A stretch of 30,226 nucleotides of DNA from a virus. Below the pieces are notes generated by a model that was not told the origin of the DNA, made no database searches, and saw only the letters and a list, made by a program, of their open reading frames with translations. How positions within the stretch are numbered: the first letter of the stretch is position 1; each line of letters opens with the position of its first letter. The position numbers were made by a program, and so were the translations under genes. Positions 1-7,460 of this stretch are shown piece by piece. The stretch spans positions 1 through 30,226 of the IMG/VR virus record IMGVR_UViG_3300028796_000002. One strand, given 5' to 3'.

Positions 1-1283
1 ATATTGCCGAGCACCGCTTCCTGATCGGTGGCAGTGCGGATCAATTCAATCACGGTCGCTATCGGATTCTCGGTGCCCTTGATCGCCCTCATCATGCTTT
101 CTTGCGAGGCGAATCCCAAGTCCTTGGCGCTGGCGCCCAAGTTCTGCATCAGTCGCTCGAACAGAGCAGCCGACTCGCCGGTGTCTCCGGTCGTCTTGTT
201 GAGCGAAGCCATGATGGCCTCGATCTGAACCAGCGCTTCGGTGCCGCTGTAGCCAAGATCGGTCATGTAGGTGGTTAGCTCGGACATGTGCGGTCCGATC
301 TTGTCAATGTCCACGCTGAGATGTCGGGCACCGGCCGACATGATCTCCATGGCTTCGCCAGCTTGCTCCGGCGCAATTTCGAGATTGCGCAGCACGTCAG
401 CAACCGACCGCGCCATGGCCTTCGGCGCGACGCCAGCGCCCTTGGCCATCAGCGCAATCTGCGGGAAGATTTTCTTGGCTTGGTCCATTGGTATCTGCGC
501 GGTGTCGGCGAGCGTCTTGAAGGCGTCATATATTTCGGCGCTGCTCTCGGCGGTCTTGCGCGCGGTGTAACGGATGGTCTCCTCGTATTCCTTTGCTTCC
601 TTTGTCGTGGCGCCCAGTGCACCCTTCATCAGCCGCATCTTGTTGTCGAACTCGGCAAAGCCCATGAACGAATTCTTGGTGATATCAATCGCCTTGCTCA
701 CCGACATATAACCAATTGCCATGCGGCCGAGCCCGGCGGCGACGCTTTGTATCGCCATGGCGTGCTTGCTCTGGCCTTGCGCGGCCACGTTACCCGCCGC
801 CGCCGCCGCCTTGCCCTGTTCTGCTGCCGCGTTCTTGGTGTCAGTGTAATATTTTCTCAGGGTCTCATTGCTGGCGACGTATGTTTTGCTGGTCTTCTGC
901 ACCGTCTTCGCGGTCTCATCCACCGCCTTGGACTTCACCTTCTCGGATTCAACGAACGTCTTACCGGCTTTGGCGGCCTCGATGTTTCGCCGGTTTAATT
1001 CCTGCGCGTATGCATTGCCCTTGCTGATATCATTCTGGATGATACCAGCCATCGCCTTCGAGGTTTCCTCAGCGTATTTTATCCGCTTCTGGCCAGCCTC
1101 CTTGAATAGTTCGCCCTGCCGGTGCGCCGCCGCCCTGACGGAGACCAGCGTCTTGGCTTCGGTCTCCTTGAACATCTCCTGAACTTCTTTGTTCAGGTTC
1201 TTGAATCCGGCCGTAGCGGACTTGATCGCAGGAGCGGTGTCGTCCTTGCCTGTGATCCTGATTGTCGGGTCTTTGTCGGCCAT
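1..1283 (-). CDS. Tail tape measure protein, N-terminal part (runs off the left edge)
   Basis: Reading the minus strand from the ATG at 1283 gives an open frame with no stop to base 1, so 427 codons are visible and the C-terminus is missing. Tape measure proteins set tail length and are threaded through the tail tube. The visible part begins MADKDPTIRITGKDDTAPAI, a start typical of this family. It continues as a Lys/Glu/Ala-rich, probably helical and coiled-coil region (residues about 20-190), then a hydrophobic and helical stretch around residues 185-330 with the 'A..VL...EIAPEQAGEAME' type pattern seen in tape measure (TP901 core) domains. It lies 4 bp after the tail assembly chaperone, the usual position for this gene. 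Being partial, total length and any C-terminal domain cannot be judged. Confidence 0.85.
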   Translation of the reverse strand, partial: MADKDPTIRITGKDDTAPAIKSATAGFKNLNKEVQEMFKETEAKTLVSVRAAAHRQGELFKEAGQKRIKYAEETSKAMAGIIQNDISKGNAYAQELNRRNIEAAKAGKTFVESEKVKSKAVDETAKTVQKTSKTYVASNETLRKYYTDTKNAAAEQGKAAAAAGNVAAQGQSKHAMAIQSVAAGLGRMAIGYMSVSKAIDITKNSFMGFAEFDNKMRLMKGALGATTKEAKEYEETIRYTARKTAESSAEIYDAFKTLADTAQIPMDQAKKIFPQIALMAKGAGVAPKAMARSVADVLRNLEIAPEQAGEAMEIMSAGARHLSVDIDKIGPHMSELTTYMTDLGYSGTEALVQIEAIMASLNKTTGDTGESAALFERLMQNLGASAKDLGFASQESMMRAIKGTENPIATVIELIRTATDQEAVLGN

Positions 1284-1287
1284 TGCC

Positions 1288-1710
1288 TTACGGCTCCTCG
1301 GTCAGATCAAAACCGGGCTCCATCTCCGGCGGGATCGGGACACCGGGCGCCGCCGTCACCGGCTCGCCGCTGCCGTTGGTCACGCGCGCGGGAGCGGGCT
1401 CGTCGGTCTCCTGCTTGATCGGTATCTCGCCATTGGCGATGTCGTTGCGCACCTCCGGCGTCAGCAGCGCGAAGAACGCTTCCATCACCCGGTCAGCATC
1501 GGGAAAGCGAAGCTCGCGCAGCACCGCCTCCTGCTCACCAGACAATTCCACCATCAAGTCGAACTGGCTTTGCCAGCGGCCCTGATTCCAAAGCAGCACG
1601 TGTCCGAGCTTGAAGGGCCCGAACACGATGCGCTCGATCTGCTTGCCGTTGAATTCAAACGGGGCGAACAGTTCAACAGTCCTGCCGCCCAGTTTGGTGC
1701 TGGTGATCAT
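1288..1710 (-). CDS. Tail assembly chaperone (P2 gpE / Mu gp41-like)
   Basis: A 140-residue protein between the tail tube and tape measure genes, where phages of P2/Mu type encode the chaperone that coats the tape measure before tube polymerisation. The N-terminal half (GGRTVELFAPFEFNGKQIER, residues about 7-26) matches the usual pattern of this family, a short beta-rich start followed by helices. The C-terminal 45 residues are Pro/Glu-rich and probably disordered. I chose the ATG at 1710 because it overlaps the stop of the upstream 54-residue gene as ATGA; the slightly longer frame would start on TTG at 1722. I saw no convincing slippery heptamer for the programmed frameshift known from P2, lambda and some relatives, so a single product is assumed. 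Confidence 0.7.
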   Translation of the reverse strand: MITSTKLGGRTVELFAPFEFNGKQIERIVFGPFKLGHVLLWNQGRWQSQFDLMVELSGEQEAVLRELRFPDADRVMEAFFALLTPEVRNDIANGEIPIKQETDEPAPARVTNGSGEPVTAAPGVPIPPEMEPGFDLTEEP

Positions 1711-1871
1711 ACGTGAATCCAAACCGTGATAACGTTCTCGCCCTTCTCGACACGCTGATCGACGAACTCGACATCAGCCGCCTTGCGTCCGGCACCGTCG
1801 GTGTCGGACACTACCACTCGTTTATTGTCAGCGTGCCTTGACAGCAGGTCAATCAGTTCCTTGACCGTCAT
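1707..1871 (-). CDS. Small conserved-looking phage protein, 54 aa
   Basis: A short reading frame that fills the gap between tube and chaperone genes. It starts with ATG at 1871 in a TGATG overlap with the tube stop and ends in an ATGA overlap with the chaperone start. The product begins MTVKELIDLLSRHADNKRVV and ends in a Glu/Lys/Val-rich strand-like stretch, about half helix and half sheet. Small phage proteins with a 'MTVKELI..L...D..V.V' start are common but have no assigned role that I know. Double translational coupling and exact fit make it a real gene; its role in tail assembly is inferred only from position. Confidence 0.75.
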   Translation of the reverse strand: MTVKELIDLLSRHADNKRVVVSDTDGAGRKAADVEFVDQRVEKGENVITVWIHV

Positions 1872-2503
1872 CAGATGTTCTCAGCACCTTCGGCGATGCC
1901 AGCCTCGGCGATATCAGGCTGGGTGTCCACCGCGTTGCCCGGAATCGCCAGCAGCCGCACCATGTCGTCGTTGAGATCGACGCCGTCGATGCGCTTGATC
2001 GAGGTGAAGAAGTCCCAGCTGTAGATTTCACGCAGCAGCGGGTCTTCCGTCGTGCGCTGCATGAACAGTTGGTACGACACGATGCTCTTGATGGAGAACT
2101 CGTGGCTCATCATGTTGCCCTTCGAGAACGCTGTCGGGTTCACGCGCCCGATGCGGCCTTCCATGATCGCCACGCACTGCAGGGCGGCAGAGGAGCGGCG
2201 GTCGCGGATCAGACCATAGGCCGTGAAGCGCTGATGGAAGCGGGTCTCACGACCGAGGAAGACCATCACGTCCGGGTCCCAGCCAGCGAGATTGAACGTC
2301 GCTTCGAGCTTGTTGATGTGCGACGGAATCTCGATGCCAACGGCGGCGCCGCCGGGGGTGTGGTCAACGTAATTTTCCTCCAGTGTCGGCAGCTTCAGTT
2401 CCTGCAACACCAGATGGGTCGAGATACCGGGAGAGGTCTTTGCGGAGATGTCGCCGCAAATCAAGTTGGCGCTCTCCATCGTGTAAACAGTGTTAGATGC
2501 CAT
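1871..2503 (-). CDS. Major tail tube protein (P2 FII-like)
   Basis: A 210-residue protein immediately after the sheath gene. Tube proteins stack as hexameric rings inside the contractile sheath and form the DNA channel. The sequence shows the family features: a short N-terminal arm, a conserved early strand region (LVLQELKLPTLEENYVDHTP, residues about 32-51), a central 'G..IPSHINKLEATFNLAGWDPDV' type segment, and a beta-rich second half with 'GRIGRVNPTAFSKGNMMSHE'. P2 FII is about 170 residues, so this form is somewhat longer, with an acidic Ala/Glu/Ile tail after residue 190. The ATG at 2503 has a good ribosome-binding site (AAAGGA, 7 bases upstream). Confidence 0.88.
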   Translation of the reverse strand: MASNTVYTMESANLICGDISAKTSPGISTHLVLQELKLPTLEENYVDHTPGGAAVGIEIPSHINKLEATFNLAGWDPDVMVFLGRETRFHQRFTAYGLIRDRRSSAALQCVAIMEGRIGRVNPTAFSKGNMMSHEFSIKSIVSYQLFMQRTTEDPLLREIYSWDFFTSIKRIDGVDLNDDMVRLLAIPGNAVDTQPDIAEAGIAEGAENI

Positions 2504-2535
2504 GGTTCTATCCTTTCAGGCGTGAGCCGGTGACG

Positions 2536-2554
2536 GGCGGCGTCTCGCGCCGCC
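2536..2554 (-). other. GC-rich inverted repeat between sheath and tube genes
   Basis: A perfect 7-bp inverted repeat (ggcggcg / cgccgcc) with a 5-base loop lies in the 66-bp gap after the sheath stop and before the tube start. In the mRNA it would form a stable stem. No U-run follows, so it is not a typical intrinsic terminator; mRNA processing, stabilisation or attenuation are possible. Confidence 0.5.
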
Positions 2555-2569
2555 TCGTCGATGGAGGGG

Positions 2570-4333
2570 TTAGGACGACAGGTTGAGTTGGCTGGCGAGG
2601 TCAGACACCATCGCGTCAACGGCCTGACGGTAACGCGCTGACTCAATGGTCAGATGCTTGAGCACCGGCGGCTCTTCAGCGGCGAAGCCGACAGTCAGAT
2701 GGCCCAACCTGATCTGCTCAGGCGAGTTGCCAGCGGTGCGGAAGTTGACCTTGTAGCCAAGGATGTGCTGGTCCGCGTGGAGGTCGCGCAGGAAGTAGTT
2801 CATGGTGTTGAGAATCGCCTGCACGGTGTGGCCGATGATGTTGTAGCGGCCGAGGAAGTAACGCAGTGCGCGCAGCATGCCGAGATGGATGTAGTCGCGG
2901 CCGCGCATCACGTTGTACATCTGCCACAACGGGTCTTCGCCAGCATTGTCGGTCGAGATCAGCACGAAGCCGCCCGAGGCAATCGCGAAGTCGTCGCCGA
3001 TTTCGCCGCGCACCAGAACCCCGATGTTGGCGCCGAGAAGCTCCTGAGCTTCGTTCGCGGAGTCGGTGAGGTTGAACCCGATCTCCCGGTTGGGCGAGAT
3101 GATGCCCTGCACCGCTTGGTTGGCCGCCGAGTGGAACGGCGCGCCGGTCTCGTGGTCACGACGCACCATGATGCCAGCCATGCGCGGAGACAGCGGACGG
3201 ATGACGATGAACGAGGTCGCCGGGTCCATCACGCGGCAACCGCCGGAAAGCGGGATCAAGCGATGGCTCTGCATCGTCTCGCGCCAATCCAGATCGTTCT
3301 GCATCGAGGAGCCTGCCGACTCCACGATCATCTGACCCATCAGCTGATTGCAAATCGAGGTCGCGCTGGCGACCACCGGGTTGGCACCTGAGACCAGTTG
3401 ACACTCGTACTCAGCGACTTCACCGACGGTGTCCCACACCAGATCAAACGCGGCACCGGCGCCTGCGCCGGTCGAGGTGATCGGTTGAATAGGAACGTCG
3501 CTGGGCTCTTCGGTGCCGACAAGGAAGCCGGGCGATATCACCGAGACCGTCAGCACACCGCCGCCGATGGCGTCTACAGTTTCGACCTTGAGGATGACAT
3601 CGTTGGGCAGCATCAGCTGCTCATCCTTCAGATAGCCGATGCCGCCGGTTGCGACCGTCGCTGTCTGAACGTCGCGGCCGGGCGGCGGCGCCTCGATGGT
3701 TGGCGGCGTCATATACCAAGCGCCGGGCATCTCCAGCGTGATCTGGCCAAGCGAGCCGTTGGAGAGACCGAAGGCATGGCCCACGGCCTGCACCACGTCC
3801 GGACCGCCACCGCTGAAGGTCACCGGATAGAGGTGATCCATCACGTAGTTGGTGCCGGGTGCGGTGCGCTCGATCAGGCCGACGCCGTTGGCCATCTGCG
3901 AGGTGTAGCCCGGTGCGATCAGGATGCGCGGCGTAAAGCCGAGCTTGGGCGCCGCTTTTAGAAACGCCCACATCCCCGTGCCGTTGAGCGAGTCACCGGC
4001 GATGTTGGAGATGGTCTTCTGCAGCTTGACTGCCTGATCTGTATCGGTGCCCTCTGGAGTGCGGACGATGACGATGCGGGCGGCATACTGCGTGGCACCG
4101 AGTTGGTCATTGATGCCGCGCACTGCGTCAGACAGGTAGCCCAACTCGCCGAGCTTCCTCGTCTTCTTGGTATCGTTGGAGTTGAGGAACACCGGCGTGT
4201 TGTAGGGGAAGAGCACGGCATCAGCGAGCGGCGCCGGGCCGACGATGCCAATGGTGGAAAGATCGGCGGCCAATACCGGACGCGCGCCTTCATCGACTTG
4301 ACGAATGCTAATGCCGAAGACTGGATCAGACAT
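2570..4333 (-). CDS. Contractile tail sheath protein (P2 FI-like) with an inserted module
   Basis: A 587-residue sheath subunit; the sheath contracts to drive the tube through the host envelope. The N-terminus (GISIRQVDEGARPVLAADLS) and the segments 'GIVGPAPLADAVLFPYNTPV' and 'FTPRILIAPGYTSQ' are classic for P2-like sheaths, as is the C-terminal part with 'RDYIHLGMLRALRYFLGRYN' and the final helix-rich 'ESARYRQAVDAMVSDLASQL'. P2 FI is about 396 residues. Much of the excess lies in a segment at residues about 222-303 whose Gly-rich beta pattern looks like an independent module (see findings). The start at 4333 follows a strong AGGAGA. The tube gene lies directly downstream. Confidence 0.93.
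   Translation of the reverse strand: MSDPVFGISIRQVDEGARPVLAADLSTIGIVGPAPLADAVLFPYNTPVFLNSNDTKKTRKLGELGYLSDAVRGINDQLGATQYAARIVIVRTPEGTDTDQAVKLQKTISNIAGDSLNGTGMWAFLKAAPKLGFTPRILIAPGYTSQMANGVGLIERTAPGTNYVMDHLYPVTFSGGGPDVVQAVGHAFGLSNGSLGQITLEMPGAWYMTPPTIEAPPPGRDVQTATVATGGIGYLKDEQLMLPNDVILKVETVDAIGGGVLTVSVISPGFLVGTEEPSDVPIQPITSTGAGAGAAFDLVWDTVGEVAEYECQLVSGANPVVASATSICNQLMGQMIVESAGSSMQNDLDWRETMQSHRLIPLSGGCRVMDPATSFIVIRPLSPRMAGIMVRRDHETGAPFHSAANQAVQGIISPNREIGFNLTDSANEAQELLGANIGVLVRGEIGDDFAIASGGFVLISTDNAGEDPLWQMYNVMRGRDYIHLGMLRALRYFLGRYNIIGHTVQAILNTMNYFLRDLHADQHILGYKVNFRTAGNSPEQIRLGHLTVGFAAEEPPVLKHLTIESARYRQAVDAMVSDLASQLNLSS
3425..3670 (-). other. Putative inserted beta module inside the sheath protein
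   Basis: This codes for sheath residues about 222-303. The stretch runs 'TVATGGIGYLKDEQLMLPND' then 'GGGVLTVSVISPGF' then 'TSTGAGAGAAFDLVW'. The spacing of GG.GY..D, G.LT.V.V..PG and TGAGAGA.F.L.W resembles a small module that recurs in many phage structural proteins. It interrupts the sheath fold at a point where shorter sheaths have a loop. The boundaries are estimates and the resemblance is from memory of the pattern. Confidence 0.5.
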
Positions 4334-4340
4334 GTGGTTG

Positions 4341-4355
4341 TCTCCTGTGGGGTTT
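4341..4355 (-). promoter_or_regulatory. Ribosome-binding leader of the sheath gene (AAACCCC...AGGAGA type)
   Basis: On the minus strand the bases read AAACCCCACAGGAGA, ending 7 bases before the sheath ATG. The same AAACCCC-(A)-AGGAGA arrangement occurs before the genes starting at 13329 and 14840, so it looks like a repeated translation-initiation leader, not chance. Confidence 0.55.
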
Positions 4356-4361
4356 GAGAAT

Positions 4362-4655
4362 TTAGAACGTGCTGGGCGGCGTCACGATTTCCAGCTGCTT
4401 GACTGTCAGCGCGTGCAATCGCACTGACAGCAGAAGCTCCGGCTCGGCGCCTGACACCGGAAGCGAGAAGATTCGAAGCTCACGAACGTAGTCGCCGAGT
4501 TGCGGGTCCTGAATGATCGGTGTCACCGACACCTGTCCGACCGGATTGCACACCAGCTTGGTCATGATCGTGGTCAGCGCGACCACCGGAGACACCGCAT
4601 GCCCCGGTGGAATCTGCGTGACCTGCCGCCCCTCGAAGAATGCTATGTCAGCCAT
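4362..4655 (-). CDS. Hypothetical protein, 97 aa, between fibre and sheath genes
   Basis: I do not recognise this family. The product begins MADIAFFEGRQVTQIPPGHA and ends in a hydrophobic strand-rich section ('ELLLSVRLHALTVKQLEIVT'), with no signal peptide or membrane segment. The ATG at 4655 has an AGGAG about 9 bases upstream and overlaps the preceding gene by 13 bp. Its position between the last fibre-associated gene and the sheath suggests a small virion or assembly protein; this is inference only. Confidence 0.6.
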   Translation of the reverse strand: MADIAFFEGRQVTQIPPGHAVSPVVALTTIMTKLVCNPVGQVSVTPIIQDPQLGDYVRELRIFSLPVSGAEPELLLSVRLHALTVKQLEIVTPPSTF

Positions 4656-5098
4656 GGTTTTCGGCTCCTGTTGTTGGTTAGCTGGTCGAGTCTTGCCTGC
4701 AGCTTGTCGGCGTCCAGTCCAAGCTCCTCGATCAGCACCTGCATCATTGAGGGAGGCGGCGGCGGTCGCGGCAAAAACCTTTTCTCCTTGAGGTCGATCC
4801 GTAGCGTTCGCAGCGATTCGTGATCGGCAGGCGCGTCGATCACCTCGAACAGCCGCATGCCAGCGGTGGGAAACAGCATCGAGGGATCGTGCGTTGTGGT
4901 GGCAACCGACAGCCCACCGTCTTCGGTTGGGATTGCAACGACCAACAGCCCCTTGGCGTCGATCAACTGGCGCTGAAATATGTACCAGTCAGCGCCGTCC
5001 GAGACGCGCCGCGAGAAGATGATGTTGTCCGGTAGCTTGACCGGATAATTCTCTGGCTTGTCGCAAGCGACCCACTCGCCATGGTCTATGATTTCCAT
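4643..5098 (-). CDS. Hypothetical protein following the tail fibre; possible fibre-assembly partner
   Basis: A 151-residue protein whose ATG at 5098 follows the tail fibre stop by one base (TGA-A-ATG), so it is translationally coupled to the fibre. The first 105 residues look like a compact mixed alpha/beta fold rich in aromatic and charged residues (for example 'KPENYPVKLPDNIIFSRRVS'). They are followed by a run of prolines (RPPPPPS, about residue 110) and a C-terminal amphipathic helix 'LIEELGLDADKLQARLDQL'. Genes in this position often encode fibre chaperones, but no known chaperone motif is visible. A longer frame starting at 5131 would overlap the fibre gene and has no better start signal. 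Confidence 0.55.
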   Translation of the reverse strand: MEIIDHGEWVACDKPENYPVKLPDNIIFSRRVSDGADWYIFQRQLIDAKGLLVVAIPTEDGGLSVATTTHDPSMLFPTAGMRLFEVIDAPADHESLRTLRIDLKEKRFLPRPPPPPSMMQVLIEELGLDADKLQARLDQLTNNRSRKPWLT

Positions 5099-5099
5099 T

Positions 5100-6992
5100 T
5101 CACGATTCCCAATTTGACGTGTACCAGCCACCCGCGATCAGATGCTGTGGTTGACGCCAGCGCGCCCAATAGACACCGGGGCCGCCGTAGTACGCCGACG
5201 CTATGTTGAGACCGGTGATGCAGGCGTTACCGATCTCAGCGTTCTGGTACCAGTAGCCGCCGAAGTCGATGTCGCCTGCGTGAACCCAACGGCATCTGGT
5301 CACGCATTGGTTGTAGCGATAATTTGCGGCGTCCCACGCATAGGCGCTGGCGCGGCCGTTGACGTAGTCATGCAGCCAGCCGTACTGCGCGGCCCACATG
5401 TGACCGTCATTGTTGATGTACCAAATCCAGCCGCCGCCGTTGTTCAGGAAGCCGATGTTGTTGTCCTGATGGTGGAGGTACATGTTCCCCCACGTATTGT
5501 CGTAGAACCGGATGAAGTTGGCTCCGCCTTCCATCACCATGTCGCCGCGCACGACCAGCGCTCCGTTGCAGTCAATCTGGCCGTGCGAGGTCAGGCCCCA
5601 CGTCGTGGTGCCGTAGCCTTGGGTGTAGATCGAGTAGCAATTGATATGCCCCGATGTCAGCGGACTGCCGCCCATCGAGATGCCGCCAGCGGTGAACTGA
5701 TGCGTGGCGCCGTCATAGAAGTGGTAGGCGGTCTTGGCTTGGTTCAGGTACAGCACGCCGGTGTTGGGCGTCGCCGCACGATAGACATTGAGGTCTCCGA
5801 CAACGCTGGTGGCGCCGGTGACGCTGAGACCGGCCGTTGCAGCGATGGTGCCATAGGCTGTCAGCGCTGCCGTCTGCCGTGAAATGTGCAGGCCCGGACC
5901 GATGTAGGCGCCGCCATCAGTAAAACGCTGCAGCACATAATTGGAGCCAGCATTGCTGCCGGTCTCCGCAGTGTTGTCAGCGAGCACCTCCTGCCAGCGC
6001 AACGCACCGGCCGACGAGTAGGCTTCAACGATCCGGCCCTGCTGTGGGCTGGTTGACTGCAGCCGCAGCGTCGGATTGACCGAGCGGATGGTCAGCAATC
6101 CGTTGACCGTGCCGCCCTGACCGATGATGGAATCGACATAGGCCTTGGTCGTTGCATGCAACGCGTTAGTTGGTGGACCCGGCAATGTTATCTGGCCGCT
6201 CATTTCGCCGCCGGTTTTCATCAGCGCGTTGCCCGCGTACTCGATGATCCTTGAGCGCGTCCACCCGGTAGTCGGAATGGTGGCGTCATTGGAGCCTTGC
6301 GGCGGGTGCACGGCCGTCTGCAGCGCAATGAACGGCACGGTACCGTCACGGCGGATGAAGGCGTTAACGTCGAGGCCTGACTCGGCCAGCGCCTCGGCGG
6401 CGTCCATGATCTCCTGATGCTTGACCAGAACCTCGGCGTGATCGGCCACCACCGTGGCATGCATCGGCGCGATCTCGTCGTGGTAAATCTTGGTCGAGTC
6501 CGCCATGCCCGGCGTCGATGAAATCACCCAGTCGGACCACGGCCCCGGATTGCCGTGATACGCAGTGATGGTGCAGAGCAATTCGCCGTTGGTGTTGTTG
6601 TAACCGTCCAGCCGCGCGATGGCGTAGTCGGTGATGTTGGCCTCACGCTCGACGATCAGGTATGGCGATGGCGTAAACGATGAACGCTGCGGCCCTTCGT
6701 CAATGATGAAATAGGTTGGACCAATCGCCAGCGTTCGCTCGGTTGAGGATGGACCAAGCAGGAAGCCCAGCTTGGTGACCGCGATGATGTCTTCGGTGGC
6801 CGGGATCAGGATTTCGTTCATCCGCGTCAGCGCGGCGGCACGTATTTCCTCGGTCAACTGCTGAACGACATCCTGTTGCGTCTCCAGCGACTGGAAACGG
6901 CCTTCAAGCGAAGGCAGCAACCGCTTCATATAGGGGAGCAATTGCGTGCCAGACTTCAGATCAAATTCTTCGTCGAGCCGTTTCAGCGCCAT
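5100..6992 (-). CDS. Tail fibre protein
   Basis: A 630-residue fibre. The N-terminus (residues 1-75) is helical and likely coiled coil ('FQSLETQQDVVQQLTEEI'), suited to trimerisation or attachment. Residues about 85-170 form a beta region, and 170-215 a helical stretch. A typical fibre-repeat motif ('KTGGEMSGQITLPGPPTNAL' followed by 'TKAYVDS') sits near residues 262-290. After that come Gly/Ser/Thr/Asn-rich beta repeats. The last 150 residues are very rich in Trp, Tyr, Asn and Gly, as in receptor-binding tips. The ATG at 6992 has GAGGG upstream and follows the previous stop closely. It is likely a baseplate-attached receptor-binding fibre; the receptor cannot be inferred. Confidence 0.8.
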   Translation of the reverse strand: MALKRLDEEFDLKSGTQLLPYMKRLLPSLEGRFQSLETQQDVVQQLTEEIRAAALTRMNEILIPATEDIIAVTKLGFLLGPSSTERTLAIGPTYFIIDEGPQRSSFTPSPYLIVEREANITDYAIARLDGYNNTNGELLCTITAYHGNPGPWSDWVISSTPGMADSTKIYHDEIAPMHATVVADHAEVLVKHQEIMDAAEALAESGLDVNAFIRRDGTVPFIALQTAVHPPQGSNDATIPTTGWTRSRIIEYAGNALMKTGGEMSGQITLPGPPTNALHATTKAYVDSIIGQGGTVNGLLTIRSVNPTLRLQSTSPQQGRIVEAYSSAGALRWQEVLADNTAETGSNAGSNYVLQRFTDGGAYIGPGLHISRQTAALTAYGTIAATAGLSVTGATSVVGDLNVYRAATPNTGVLYLNQAKTAYHFYDGATHQFTAGGISMGGSPLTSGHINCYSIYTQGYGTTTWGLTSHGQIDCNGALVVRGDMVMEGGANFIRFYDNTWGNMYLHHQDNNIGFLNNGGGWIWYINNDGHMWAAQYGWLHDYVNGRASAYAWDAANYRYNQCVTRCRWVHAGDIDFGGYWYQNAEIGNACITGLNIASAYYGGPGVYWARWRQPQHLIAGGWYTSNWES

Positions 6993-6995
6993 GGT

Positions 6996-7448
6996 TTAAC
7001 CCTCGCTGGGAGTGGCGGGCGGATTGTCCGGAATGTCGCCAAGCAATTCAGCGGTCTCAATCGAGTCGGCGACCTCAGTCGCTGCGTAACCGGCCATCTG
7101 ATAGGCCTTGCCCGGCGCCAGCATTCGGCCAGCGAACAGCGCTCCCTTGCTGAGCGTGACGGTGTAGACTTTGTCATCCTCGAAAGTCGGCAGCGCCCTT
7201 TCTCTCCTCGGCGGCAACTCCGGCGGATTTTCATTGCTCGGTGTAGCTGGTCCGCCGACCTGATAGGTGCGATCATCAATCCATTCGCCGGGCCGCACCT
7301 GACGGCGCGACCCCTTGCCATTGAATGGCGCCGGTGAAGGTGGACTGGAGTCGTTGCCTTGCGGAATAAGCCTCGCGGTCGCCGCATCGACCTGCGCCTT
7401 GGTGTAGGGATAGTTAACGTTGCGGTTTGGATATTTATCGGTGGACAT
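6996..7448 (-). CDS. Hypothetical Pro-rich protein, 150 aa
   Basis: Not recognised. The N-terminal 30 residues are polar (MSTDKYPNRNVNYPYTKAQV), followed by a Ser/Pro/Asn-rich low-complexity section (residues 30-90). A short beta-rich segment follows ('DDKVYTVTLSKGALFAGRML', residues about 91-110), then a helical and Pro-rich end. A good GGAGAT precedes the ATG at 7448. The 'V.L..G..F.GR.L.PG..Y...G' pattern resembles small phage proteins made near fibre or capsid genes, but I cannot assign a role. The position between a large tail protein and the fibre suggests a linker or accessory baseplate component. Confidence 0.55.
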   Translation of the reverse strand: MSTDKYPNRNVNYPYTKAQVDAATARLIPQGNDSSPPSPAPFNGKGSRRQVRPGEWIDDRTYQVGGPATPSNENPPELPPRRERALPTFEDDKVYTVTLSKGALFAGRMLAPGKAYQMAGYAATEVADSIETAELLGDIPDNPPATPSEG

Positions 7449-7460
7449 GGATGATCTCCG

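Noticed and set aside
1288-1710. Programmed frameshift in the tail assembly chaperone
   Set aside because: I looked for a slippery heptamer and a second overlapping frame before the tape measure start and found none.
2654-3391. Plus-strand open frame opposite the sheath gene
   Set aside because: Antisense shadow of the sheath coding frame with biased Arg/His/Val composition.
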